A program made the position numbers and the translations under genes. Under the pieces are notes generated by a model. The model ran no database searches and was not told the DNA's origin. It saw only the letters and a list, made by a program, of their open reading frames with translations. DNA of 64,000 bases from Turbatrix aceti. Lineage: Eukaryota; Nematoda; Chromadorea; Rhabditida; Panagrolaimidae. The stretch is taken from assembly GCA_963969345.1 (NCBI GenBank), contig OZ017767.1, forward strand, positions 3,748,739-3,812,738, read 5' to 3'. Below are positions 35,347 to 45,448 of this stretch, one piece after another (within the stretch, counting starts at the first letter, position 1; each line of letters opens with the position of its first letter).

Positions 35347-36860
35347 CTGTGAATGTATTTGTTTTTACAAACAAAAAAATTGATCTATTGTGATAAATTT
35401 AATGTTCATGTGACGTTGATGGCCGTTGTGTGTACCATTCGCAGAACATCGTAATTCAGTTTAGAAAACGGCATTCCAGAAAAAAATCTGTAGTGAAAAA
35501 ATAGAGATGATCATGTCTATCACCCGATAGTGGCTGCTCGCAAGTTGCGGCGACGCCCGCAACCGTCCAACTGACACTGGCCAAACCATTCTTCACTCGG
35601 CGGTCAGTCGGCCAAAAAACCGTCGCAAACCATTCTCTTCTTTTTCGGCCGAAAAACGGAATTTTGGTACAAGTGGTAGCATTTTTTGCCGTTTGCAAAA
35701 AATCAACTGAAAAACGATGTATTTTCCACCTGGACCAACTTATGCGCCGTTTCTTTTGATTGGTTTGGTTGGCTGCGACTGCACAAAGAAGAGATTTTTT
35801 GTCTGCCCAAAAAAGAGCATGACTCATTTTTTCTGAACGCGATAACTCAGGTAGTTATCATTTCTTATCGTCTGGTGTCTCACGTCATATCAGTGGTCTG
35901 TAAGAACGACGGTCTCGTTTATTTTTTGCGTTTGATTGAAGGTATAAAACCAAGCTGATGGCCCGCCCGTCAGATTCTCGGCTAACCACCGGGCTGAAAA
36001 TACGTTGGCCTTCGCTGGCATTCTGTGTACGCGGGTTGTACGTCTCGTAGGTGGTTCTTATAATCGCCTGCAGCCGTGCAGTTAGCCTGTGTTAACGGAG
36101 TTCCGGTGTTTGCGACTGATTGGAGGAACCGGACTGGTAACTGCGCAGCAAATGGCGCGGTTCCAGGAGAGGTTCCGGAGATCAGGTTCGAGGCGGATGT
36201 GTTGGATGCAGGGTGGCGAAGAGGGGATTTCCATGGGAGTCCCATGGGAAATATCCCGGGAATTATCCCGGGATTCCCATCTATCACGGGATAATTCCCC
36301 ACGGAATTTTGAAAATGCGCGATCCCGCCTAAAATAACGCCATTTTTTCTTTCCAATAACGGCGTTATTTCTAAAAACGCGTGCTTTTTTCTTTCCAATT
36401 AGAGGAATGATTTTATTTTTATTGTTAATTCTATTACATTAAAAAAATAAGTACGTATTTGTATATATTTTTTGTATGAACATGTTTTTTTTTAAATGTA
36501 CCAAAAAATATCCCAGGGGACTCCCATGGGACTCCCATGGGAATCCCATGGGATAATTCCCCTATTTCTAATTCCCATGGGAGTTTCGCCACCCTGGTTG
36601 GATGCCCGTGGGAGTCGTGCGATGGGTGAAAAGCAGGGGCGAGGGAAAAAAGCAAAGGAAGGATAAAAGCAATCGAAGGACAAAAGCAAAAAAAACAACA
36701 ACAAAGAAAAACAAAAAAATTTTTACGTAAAGATTCCAGAGATGCTTTCGGTCGTTTCAAGAATCGTAAATTCAGTGGATAATAAACAGTGACAAAAAAT
36801 GTCATTCGCAATTTTGCATATTTTTCCAATGCCAAATTGTGTGATTTACATCGGTTATCA
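35347..36860 (+). repeat. Right direct-repeat copy flanking the satellite
   Basis: Second copy of the ~1.5 kb segment found at 26449-27950, directly abutting the last satellite unit. It holds the same TATAAAA box (35943) and the same MITE in the same site, so the MITE inserted before the segment was duplicated. Differences are scattered single bases and small indels until about 36740, after which divergence increases. Confidence 0.85.
36209..36596. mobile_element. hAT-type MITE, copy inside the right direct repeat
   Basis: 388 bp, with the same TIRs CAGGGTGGCGAA / TTCGCCACCCTG and the same GTTGGATG duplication (36201-36208 and 36597-36604) as the left copy. It was therefore copied with the host segment rather than inserted anew. 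Confidence 0.9.
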
Positions 36861-37041
36861 AAATTTTGGGAATAATATAATTTCAACAAAATTCCACGGA
36901 TGACAAATTCACAGCCCCTAAATTATTTCCTCGATTTTTCAGATCCGCATTGCATTTCGATTCATTACAATAATCAATAAAAAAAAACGTATTCGACAAA
37001 AAAAAACAATAAAAAGGGTCATTTCGAACATGTAACCAAAA

Positions 37042-39604
37042 TCAGATCAAAGGAAGCACGGTGGTACGAGCCCTCTTCCTGTCGATCACCTCGTCCTTGC
37101 CAGTGTAGAATCGCTTGCCGTGGAAGGCGGTGGCCGGGGGGATGGGAAGCTGCATCTCGAGGGTGATGTGCTCTGTCCACGCCTGGTTGAGCTTGGACGC
37201 GTCAGACGAGAGCTCCTCGAGAAAGTCGACTCGTCGCTGTGAGAATTCGAAGCGTTCCTCGAGCGTGAGGTCTTTGGCCTTGATCGCGAGTTCGAAGGCA
37301 TCGATGACGTCGGCCTCCTTGAAATGGGACGAGCTCGCGTGGACGTCGACGAGCGCAAGGTAGATCTTCACGTTGGACGAGTCGCGTCGGATCGCCTCGC
37401 GCAGGACCTTGTCTGCTGCCTTCCTGTCGTGTCGGACCTGCAAAAACAGCGTGAGCGGTAAAATTCTTTCCGTCGACCTACCTTGAGATGAAACCGGGCA
37501 AGCTTGAGTGCGTAGAAGGACACCATGCGCTGGGGACACGTAGCGTCCATCATGAGCTTCTCATACGTCGTCACGACCGATGAGTAGTCTCCCTTGTCGG
37601 ACTTGGCCTTCTGGATTCTGCGACGGGTGAGGCCGATGCGTCGGAGGTCGACTGCGATGAAGCCGGGGTATTTTCGGTCGAAATCAGCGAGAATCTTCTC
37701 AGCAAGGTCGAGATTTCCTAAAAAAGATAATCATTGGAGGAGTCTTTTCCAATCAGGAACCAGCAAATTCTGTCCTCCTCTGCTCCAGGTGTTCAAAAAT
37801 AAAATTTTTTTGTCTACAAAATTTGATCGTAGAAAATAAAAAAAACTAAAAAATTGATTTGGCAAAAATCCACTTCCAAAAAACCCCGAAATCTAGTATC
37901 TAATGGGTGTGCAGTGACTCCGTAAAAATTCTTCATAGCTCCGTTCGTTACACGTAAAATGCTTTGACAAGAGGTCAAGTGAATCGAGAATGCTTTGGTC
38001 GGTGAAGGCAGGCGTAGGGACACATAAGGGGGGAATGAATGTTGGTTTTAGAATCAAAAAGAGATAATGATAACGAGAAGAGGCAGTAGAGGAGGTCGTG
38101 ACTTTGAAGAGATCATTACCGTGTTTTTCTTCGAACGCGCTGAACGCAAGATGGATGCCAGGCTTCCTACCGCAGTGGACGTCGACGGCTTTCCTGAAGA
38201 CTGTCCGGGCAGCTTGCTCTTCGCCATCTGAGTCCAGGTAAGTTGCGTACTAAAGATTGATTTGGTAACCAAAATGGACATCTGAAAAAGATTGACAGCA
38301 GTGCGAAAAAAAACAAACCTTGATCCACATTTCGTCGTAGATGGCACACGCAATCAGACACCGCTGGAAAAGAGTGTGAACGCGCTTCTTCGATGACTTG
38401 GTCTCCGGCTCGGCGATTTCGAAGTCGATATAGGCGTGCCAGTTTCGGAGTTGTTCGAGTTCGAGAGGCTTCACGTGGAAGTAGGGGCGCTTGATCTGGA
38501 AAATAACAAAAAAAAAACATTATCAATTTTTTTTCGGAGATAAAAAAACTCACTGCTCCCTCATAAATCCATCGCCGATTGATTTCCCGCTCTGTGTTGG
38601 CAAAAGTCTTGCTTCTCCGAGCGATGATGACATCCCTGTACGCAGTCAGAGCCGCTTCGACGTGCTGAAAAATAATTTTAACCAATCAATAAAAAAAACC
38701 CGGTGAACTCACTTTTCGCCTTTTGACAACGGTCGTCGACAGTTGGCCATCGTCGTCGAGGACCTGCTTTTCGTATTCTTCGTTGACGTAGAGCGGGCCG
38801 TCGAAATTCTTCAGTCGGTCGCGGAGGAGTTCCTTGGTGATGTCTTCGTACTCTTCGGCAGTCAGCATCTCATCCGGCTCCCTGGCATTCACGAATTCGA
38901 GGAAACTGTCCCACTGCTGTTTGTAGCCGATGGTTCCGGTCGTCATGATCAGGTCGTATACAGCCATCGCTCTGCGGTACTCCTGATGGCCGACCTCGAA
39001 GTCGACCAGCTGCTTCCACACCGCGTCCGATCGAAAATCACTGCCGCAGCCTTGAACTGCTCTCATGTACAGCCTAAAAGCACTTGGATGCACAACTATT
39101 GTCGTAAAACAACAAAAACACTTACATTCGGATTTTTTGCACAGAGTCCCGCTTGTTCTCGGAGATATCTTTGACGTAATCGATGTAGCTGATCCAGAGC
39201 TCCGGAGAAAGCGGAATGGCCTTCACGCCCTGTTCGTAGACGATGAGAGCCTTGTCGTAGTTACGATGACGCCTCTCGAACTCGGCATATTTCCGCCAGT
39301 AACCGTAGCAGAAGGGAAATCGTTTGAGAAAGGGCTCATACGATTCTCTGGCGTAGTCCACGTTGTCGAGGGCTTCGACGAGGCCCAGCACCTTCGACCA
39401 GACGTCGAACGCGAAAGGATCATCGCGCAGCTTCCGAGACAGCTCCTTGTACAACACAACGTTTTCATTCAGCGGAGAAGCATCCCTGTAAACAAATAAG
39501 CATGCTTTCAGTCAGAAATTGTGAAAAAAATACCTCGATCGACTCCGACGACGACGGCGCTCAGGGCTCCGTGGAGAACGCGAGCGGCTCCGGTCACGAC
39601 TCAT
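37042..39604 (-). CDS. PRPF39: Pre-mRNA-processing factor 39 (HAT-repeat U1 snRNP factor)
   Basis: Eight minus-strand exons (39604-39534, 39485-39126, 39073-38713, 38664-38554, 38495-38319, 38249-38120, 37717-37482, 37437-37042) join in frame to 613 residues. PRPF39 is a half-a-TPR (HAT) repeat dimer, partnered in yeast by Prp42, that joins the U1 snRNP and helps define 5' splice sites. Seen here: an Arg/Ser-rich N-terminus ([13 protein letters not shown]), then HAT repeats such as [42 protein letters not shown] and [13 protein letters not shown], then [16 protein letters not shown] and IYLALVDVH, and a C-terminal tail with basic residues. The ATG lies 10 bases after a TTGTTTTCAG acceptor (39615-39617), a likely trans-splice site. 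The intron between exons 6 and 7 is 402 bases; others are ~45-70. Its 5' end and upstream flank were duplicated to 58 kb. Confidence 0.93.
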
Positions 39605-41158
39605 GTCACCGGTACTGAAAACAAGACAACAGACGAAAATTGAATGAAGCAGAGATCAGAGCAACAACAACAACAAACAAAGGATGCGGACAAAAATGTG
39701 AGAATGCGCAAAACGAACAGCTCAATTATTTTCGTGCCGAGAGCATTGCAGAGGGAGAGAGGAAAGAAATAACGTAACTTGGGGATCCATGAATTTTAGG
39801 GTTTTTAGTTATTTTACGGGTTGGATGGGTTTCATAGCTTTTTTTCAAGTTCTTTTTTGATTAGTATGAGTACTATAGGATAGACTAGTTTTGATTTATG
39901 TAGTTATTGAAGCCGAAGAAGTCATCAGCGGCCAAAATGGTTCCATCAAGGTGGAAAAGGATGCTAAAAAACTGTTATTCATTTTTTGTTGTTGGGCTCA
40001 AGAGTCAATTTTTACGACGAGTCAGTATCGTTGTTTGACGTTGTAGAAATCGGATAAACATTTTTTTGATTTTTGGGCATAACGTAACAGGTTCTGGGAG
40101 GGTACCGGACCTGGCCTATTTCCGCCAAACAAGCCCATTCCATTAGTACATGCTCCTACCTGCCCTTTTTTGTACGCTAGCAGTCTAAAGCCCTAACCGT
40201 CTTTTATTCCCAGTCGTTACCTGGACTCATTTACACTTCTCCTTTAGCAAAACTCCTATACTGCTTTTTTTGGGGTTTTGTCGAGGCCAATCGGGGGGTG
40301 ACATGCTTGTTGAAGCGAGCATGGCTATCGCACTTGCGGTATGCTGCCACGTATATGGTATCCACCTAGACTGGCGACGATGGGCTTATGACTGCGTCTT
40401 GCGTATCCCCTGGCTCACACCCGACTACTTAGTTCCGGGGTGTCAATTTTTGGCACACCTGAAGAGGCTTGCGTGTACTTGCTTTGGACGGCGTTTGCCG
40501 GTGGCTTATATTTTGGAAATTAGGCCAGCTGAAATTACCCGAACACCTGTGGTTTGCCCCAAATTTGTTTTTTCTACAATATTCGATTTCAACTTTGGTC
40601 AAATTTCGATGTTTTTTTTGAAATTCCGCATTTGTTATGCGATGCAACGGTTTTTGATATTCCTTTTCCATCTTCTTGGGCTTTTTTTGGCACCTGGCAT
40701 TCATGATTTTTTTGCGCAGCTTGTCGGTTAGCAGACACCGGCAGTAGCTGCGCGACAGTACTAAGGTCCCAAACCCGAGAGCGATTACTAGGCCGATTTT
40801 GAAGGCCGCAAACGCCCCTGTTAGAGCCCAGGATCACACTAATCCATAGGCCAGCGATACCAGCGGAATATAAATTTAGAATGTTAGCATGAAGTATAGA
40901 AAACAATTCCCGAGAAAAATTGAAAAAATTCCGGCTCTGCCGTACGTGAAAAAAATTATTCCACGTGCGGCATCCGCGGGGGGTAGATTGGGTGGGTAAG
41001 GGGAAGAGGGGTGGGAAGGGTCCTCCGTGGAGGAGGACCCCCGGCCCTAACCCGCGCGGGGTGCGGGTAGGGCCGGGGGCGCGGGGGGAGAGAGAGGGGC
41101 ATCGCAGCCTGACGTCTGGGGTGCCTAAGGTGCCCTAGATGTCGGGTGGGGTGCGCGC

Positions 41159-41202
41159 ACGGAGCAGGGGGCCCCTGAAAAGGCTCTCTGCTCCGTTTTT
41201 TT
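41159..41202 (+). ncRNA. Structured hairpin with U run, copy 1
   Basis: ACGGAGCAGGGGGCC pairs with GGCTCTCTGCTCCGT across an 8-base loop; the stem is complete at RNA level using two G-U pairs, and is followed by seven T. The duplicate at 59730 has a perfect Watson-Crick stem. It could be a Pol III-type terminator or the end of a structured transcript. No RNA family recognised. Confidence 0.4.
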
Positions 41203-41297
41203 ATGTTGAAAAAACGAGGAGGGAGGGTAGGCGCACCGATTTTTTAAGAAATTCGTCGAGTTATCAGTACGGAATGATGTATACTAAACGTGTTGCA

Positions 41298-41370
41298 ATA
41301 GCCAAGCGGCTGGTGGCTTTTTTTTTGTGGGACCTTTTTGGCCCCGGTTCAATTCCGGGTGGGTGAAATC
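41298..41370 (+). repeat. tRNA-like remnant (A and B boxes), copy 1
   Basis: TAGCCAAGCGG matches a Pol III A box with an intact D stem (GCCA/TGGC), and CCCGG-TTCAATT-CCGGG forms a proper T arm with B box GGTTCAATTCC. The acceptor stem does not pair and the anticodon arm is replaced by a T run, so this is not a functional tRNA. It is a tRNA-derived sequence such as a SINE head or dead tRNA. A T run follows. Confidence 0.6.
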
Positions 41371-41635
41371 TTTTTTTTCGACTTTTTATCAGTATGCACA
41401 CGTATTGTGACTTGCGGGCGGTTTTCTCTGAAGCTGTTGAACATAAAATAACGTTTGTTAGCATAATGTGAACGTTTTGACGCGTCTCACCGAGAAATTG
41501 ATTAGTCTGTGCGCGCGGCAAGGAACAATTTGTGGCGGATCTTTTTTTAGCGAATCGCATTTTGATATTAGTAAATTGTGCTTGAATTATCCGCATGTTT
41601 CATGCTGCACACCGCGAAAGCGCGTGTATTGCAGG

Positions 41636-42408
41636 CGGGGTTGCGAAATTCCCCGGGGAATGAAAAAGGGGGGAATATTCCCGGGCAGGGTGGCGAAGAG
41701 GGGATTTCCATGGGAGTCCCATGGGAAATATCCCGGGAATTATCCCGGGATTCCCATCTATCACGGGATAATTCCCCACGGAATTTTGAAAATGCGCGAT
41801 CCCGCCTAAAATAACGCCATTTTTTCTTTCCAATAACGGCGTTATTTCTAAAAACGCGTGCTTTTTTCTTTCCAATTAGAGGAATGATTTTATTTTTATT
41901 GTTAATTCTATTACATTAAAAAAATAAGTACGTATTTGTATATATTTTTTGTATGAACATGTTTTTTTTTAAATGTACCAAAAAATATCCCAGGGGACTC
42001 CCATGGGACTCCCATGGGAATCCCATGGGATAATTCCCCTATTTCTAATTCCCATGGGAGTTTCGCCACCCTGTTCCCGGGGGATTCCCGTAGATTCCCC
42101 AGGGAATCCCCTTTCAAATTCCCCGCGTCCAAATAAAGCCATGCGTCTAAAACGAGGTCTAAAATAAAAAAAACACACCAAAAACGATCTATTTATTAAT
42201 GTGCATTAAAAATGCAACATTAAAGCGAGATTTGAAGCCCAATTGGCAAACTTCAAAAAAAATAATCACATCCTTTTACTTTTCTTAATTTTTTCGGGAG
42301 TTTCCCGGGGAATTTTGGGGGGAATTTGGCAAAGGTGGGGGAATCCCCGGGGATTCCCGGGAATATTCCCCGGGGAATCTCCCGGGGAATCCCATCTTCG
42401 CAACCCTG
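41636..42408. mobile_element. Outer hAT-type MITE, interrupted by a nested MITE
   Basis: Terminal repeats CGGGGTTGCGAA (left, one change from CAGGGTTGCGAA) and TTCGCAACCCTG (right), flanked by the 8-bp duplication ATTGCAGG (41628-41635 and 42409-42416). Without the insertion it would be about 377 bp. Subterminal motifs are GGGGAATTCCCC-type palindromes, a diverged version of those in the inner element, so the two families are relatives. Confidence 0.85.
41686..42073. mobile_element. Inner hAT-type MITE nested in the outer one
   Basis: 388 bp with TIRs CAGGGTGGCGAA / TTCGCCACCCTG and target duplication TTCCCGGG (41678-41685 and 42074-42081). Nearly identical to the copies at 27312 and 36209 but in an independent site, which confirms mobility and the 8-bp duplication length. 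Confidence 0.92.
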
Positions 42409-42784
42409 ATTGCAGGGCACCGCTTGCTCGAAATACTCGATTTGCGACAACTCGGAGAGCGAGTTGAAGTTACCGTGCAATCGACTCTTCCCAGTCGAAT
42501 GCCGAGGGAATAGTTGTCGCTTCCGAATGTGACCTGGTTAGCTCTTTCAGTCTGTCATCCGTTATCTACGCTCGTTATGAGTGGTACTGCAAGCGACCTG
42601 CCATCGTACTCGCTGGACGGCCGTTTGCCGAGTATGCGCGACTGCTCGGGCTTTGCGGGCATCTTCACACTCCGATTTCAGAGAAAAACGAGGACGCTGC
42701 GTATCATGCGCGCCGCTCAGGAAAGCGACCGCCTGCTTGCTGGCCCTGCAAAGACGATTGCCAGCATTTCATCTCATCCTGACG

Positions 42785-43703
42785 ATGATGGCCTACACGT
42801 CTTACCCCGATCTCTTCCAGCTTTTTCTTGCGCAACAGGCCGTTGCCACAGCCGCTCAATTCGCCCCCTGGCAGGCTCCAGCGGCGCCGCTGGCAAACAA
42901 AGAAATGGATGTAAGATTTTTTTATACCCGAGATCAACTTTTATTGAAATTCACTTTCAGGAGTTGGTGAACCGAATTCGAGAAGCCGATTACCAGGACG
43001 ATGAGAAAACGATCTTGTCCATCTTCGATGCCATGCCGTCTGATTTGCCGCTTTACCTGGCTTTTAAAGAGCCCGTCGTCCGAGGCAAGATCTACTATTA
43101 CTTCCTCAAAAAGCAGTACGATCTCGTCTTCGCTCTCCTGGAGCAGCACACGTTCACCGGCAGTCGACACAAGTTGCAGCAGATGTGGTACTCGGGTCAC
43201 TACGCGCTCGAGGAAATCCGCAAAAACAAGTGAGTTCACCATTTTTTATTCACGAATTATAATTAATTTTTGCATTCTGCAGGAAACTCTGTCCCGTTGC
43301 TCGGTATCGCGTCCGGAAGCGCTTCCCTCTGCCAGCGGGTCTCCAGGAACCCGCCAAGTCTGGTCACCACTTCAGCCAGCTGGCCGTTGACGCTCTCACC
43401 CGCGTGTACAAGCAGAACCCGCTGCCCAACGGCGATATGCGTCGTCGTCTGATGAACGAAACTGGTCTCAGCCTGGAACAGATCGCGACCTGGTTCAAGA
43501 ATCGTCGCCAGCGGGACAGAAACTCAAACTCGCCGGGAAGTCGTCAGCGGTCGGTTTCTGCAACTACCCAAAGCTTGACTCCAGAAAATCATTGTCAGCC
43601 GATTGTCTACGCTCCCCCGGTTTCTCGGACCTCGCTCCCCGGCGGCTTCCTCATCGAGAACATTCTCAGCAACAACACGCCTCTGCACCCCGAAAAGCAA
43701 TGA
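42785..43703 (+). CDS. SIX-family homeobox transcription factor
   Basis: Exons 42785-42910, 42961-43229 and 43283-43703 join in frame to 271 residues. SIX proteins bind DNA through a SIX domain plus homeodomain and act with Eya/Dach partners in sense organ, muscle and gonad patterning. The SIX domain starts in exon 2 (ELVNRIREADYQ, ILSIFDAMP, FTGSRHKLQQMWYSGHYALEE) and ends with the RYRVRKRFPLP motif in exon 3. The homeodomain follows, with LTRVYKQNPLPNGDMRRRL and recognition helix WFKNRRQRDR (202-211), diagnostic for SIX. The region between them (GLQEPAKSGHHFSQL) is divergent. Start: ATGATG after a stretch without in-frame support; a TTTCAG acceptor at 42681 may be the trans-splice site, although another ATG lies between. 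The last-exon tail (~50 residues) and 3' UTR are repeated at 47.05-47.4 kb, fused to a DSL gene. Confidence 0.9.
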
Positions 43704-44268
43704 AAAAGGTAGCGTGATCGACTTACTGCGCGACGTGTAATTTAATTAGCTCCCCTAAATATTTATTTATTACCTGGATCCCCTTATTATACGGTTAAGC
43801 CCATTTTTGTAAGGGTAACATGCATATTTGTACGCCCCGGATTCCATTATTGCTGAAAAAAAATTATTAGTTTTGTTGTGAATAAACTTGAATGCAACAT
43901 TTAGTGACTGAAAAAGGGACACGATTTGTCATAATACCATCAGGGGTTCCGGCTAGAACACGCTAAGTTATCAGTAAGCCTTCACAATTCGAACGCTATC
44001 AACAGGACCCAGTGAGCTCGTGGAATGCATAAGAACCCCCGAGTAATCTCATTTGACGGTAGAAGAAGTTGCAAAATGTTCATAAATTTTTACAGAGCCG
44101 GATAAACACGCTTTAGTAGGAAAAATTTGCAAGCCGTTCGATAGTTTTTATCTTATACTGCTGTTTACCTAAAAATAATGTACCTTGTGTTTGCATTGCA
44201 TTTTTCAACGAAATGACAGAAGTATCTACCGTACCACCACCACGTGCTATGCGGCATCATTTCGGCTA
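43704..44268 (+). other. SIX 3' UTR and flank, duplicated downstream
   Basis: Contains the poly(A) signal AATAAA at 43881-43886. About 43935-44250 matches 50130-50640, and 43704-43890 matches 47225-47395, showing that this flank is part of the SIX-DSL tandem duplication. Confidence 0.7.
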
Positions 44269-45214
44269 CGATGGAGTCGTGGTCTCGACTGGAAAACCGT
44301 TTTTTGGTGGTTTTTAGGTATTTTCGCGTATTTTCTGTTTTATTATTGTTGATGTTAGTGTGGCACTGGGGGTTATCACCGACGACGAATTTGATAGTGA
44401 TATCAAAAAATCAATAATCGATCGATAATTAGGAAATTTTTTTTCTAATTCAAAAACGGTCAAGCAGATCGCTCTCTAATACAGTAGACTGTATTCTACA
44501 CCCTCGAAAACCTTTGTGCCCAAAAAATGAGACAGATCGATGCATGAAAAAAAAAGTTGATAGTGAAAAACTGATATATCCGTTATAATCCGGGATCAAA
44601 AAAGGTATCCCTCAACGTTTTTCAACATTTTTGTACTTCTTAGTTTATTGTACAATTACTAAAAGTTGATTGAACATCGAAAATGCTGAAAAAAGGCCCT
44701 CAATATCTCCATCCACGAGCCATTATTGATGTTCGGGAAACTGTAGCCAACTACAAATATGCAAATTGATATCAGCCTTGATAACATTGATATCAGTATT
44801 TTTTGGTGTTTTATCGACTTCTAGTAAATGTACAATGCACTAGAAGTAGTTTAACGACACAAAAATGTTGAAAAAGGTTGACGGATATCCAGATTATAAC
44901 GGATATATCAGTTTTTACACTATCAACTTTTTTTTTCATGCATCGATCTGTCTCATTTTTTGGGCACAAAGGTTTTCGAGGGTGTAGAATACAGTCTACT
45001 GTATTAGAGAGCGATCTGCTTGACCGTTTTTGAATTAGAAAAAAAATTTCCTAATTATCGATCGATTATTGATTTTTTGATATCACTATCAAATTCGCCG
45101 TCGGTGATAACCCCCAGTGCCACACTAACATCAACAATAATAAAACAGAAAATACGCGAAAATACCTAAAAACCACCAAAAAACGGTTTTCCAGTCGAGA
45201 CCACGACTCCATCG
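44269..45214. repeat. 946-bp near-perfect palindrome (foldback element)
   Basis: Arms of about 330 bases (44269-44595 and 44885-45214) are near-perfect reverse complements starting CGATGGAGTCG / CGACTCCATCG; weaker complementarity continues inward, leaving a loop of ~150 bases. The equivalent site in the duplicated unit (52030-52090) lacks it, so it is an insertion. I see no clear target duplication and no coding region. Likely a foldback/MITE-type element able to form a long hairpin. Confidence 0.88.
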
Positions 45215-45448
45215 TGCCCAGTACGGCCTCGGCGTGATAGCTTTCGTCCGTCAAAAGCATGGAGCAGAGGGGGAGGAGCCTGAGGAGTCAAAGAACAGAG
45301 AGACGCGTGCAAGAGGACCCAATTATTATCTTTGCTTTTGAATTCATTGAAACCTCTCAATTTCTTACCTTTTTTGTTCATATAAGGAGAGAGCAACAAG
45401 CATCGATCGGCCGTCAATCTGATCAGTATCACGCCGATTAGATCAGTC

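Larger units (their letters stand above)
39589..41408. repeat. 1.8-kb duplicated segment, copy 1 (PRPF39 5' end and upstream)
   Basis: Nearly identical, in the same orientation, to 58079-59979. It starts within PRPF39 exon 1, includes the PRPF39 ATG, its acceptor and upstream flank, and ends at a shared CACACGTATTGTG. Inside it are an AT-rich 5' part, a central part with long open frames on both strands that I judge non-coding, a G-rich tract, a hairpin with a T run (41159-41202) and a tRNA-like A/B-box sequence (41298-41370). The right end lies about 230 bases from a MITE. Because PRPF39 is intact here, this is the source copy. Confidence 0.9.

Noticed and set aside
26449..36860. Intact LTR retrotransposon with the direct repeats as LTRs
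   Set aside because: No gag/pol sequence, no primer-binding site and no target duplication found; the interior is satellite only.
40270..40731. 153-codon frame with hydrophobic tail, also present at 58759-59235
   Set aside because: The second copy changes its C-terminus by frameshift, opposite-strand frames are equally long, and there is no coding bias; it is part of the duplicated non-coding element.
45066..45260. Minus-strand frame starting in the palindrome flank
   Set aside because: Lies mostly inside a palindrome arm and is mirrored by the other arm; not a gene.
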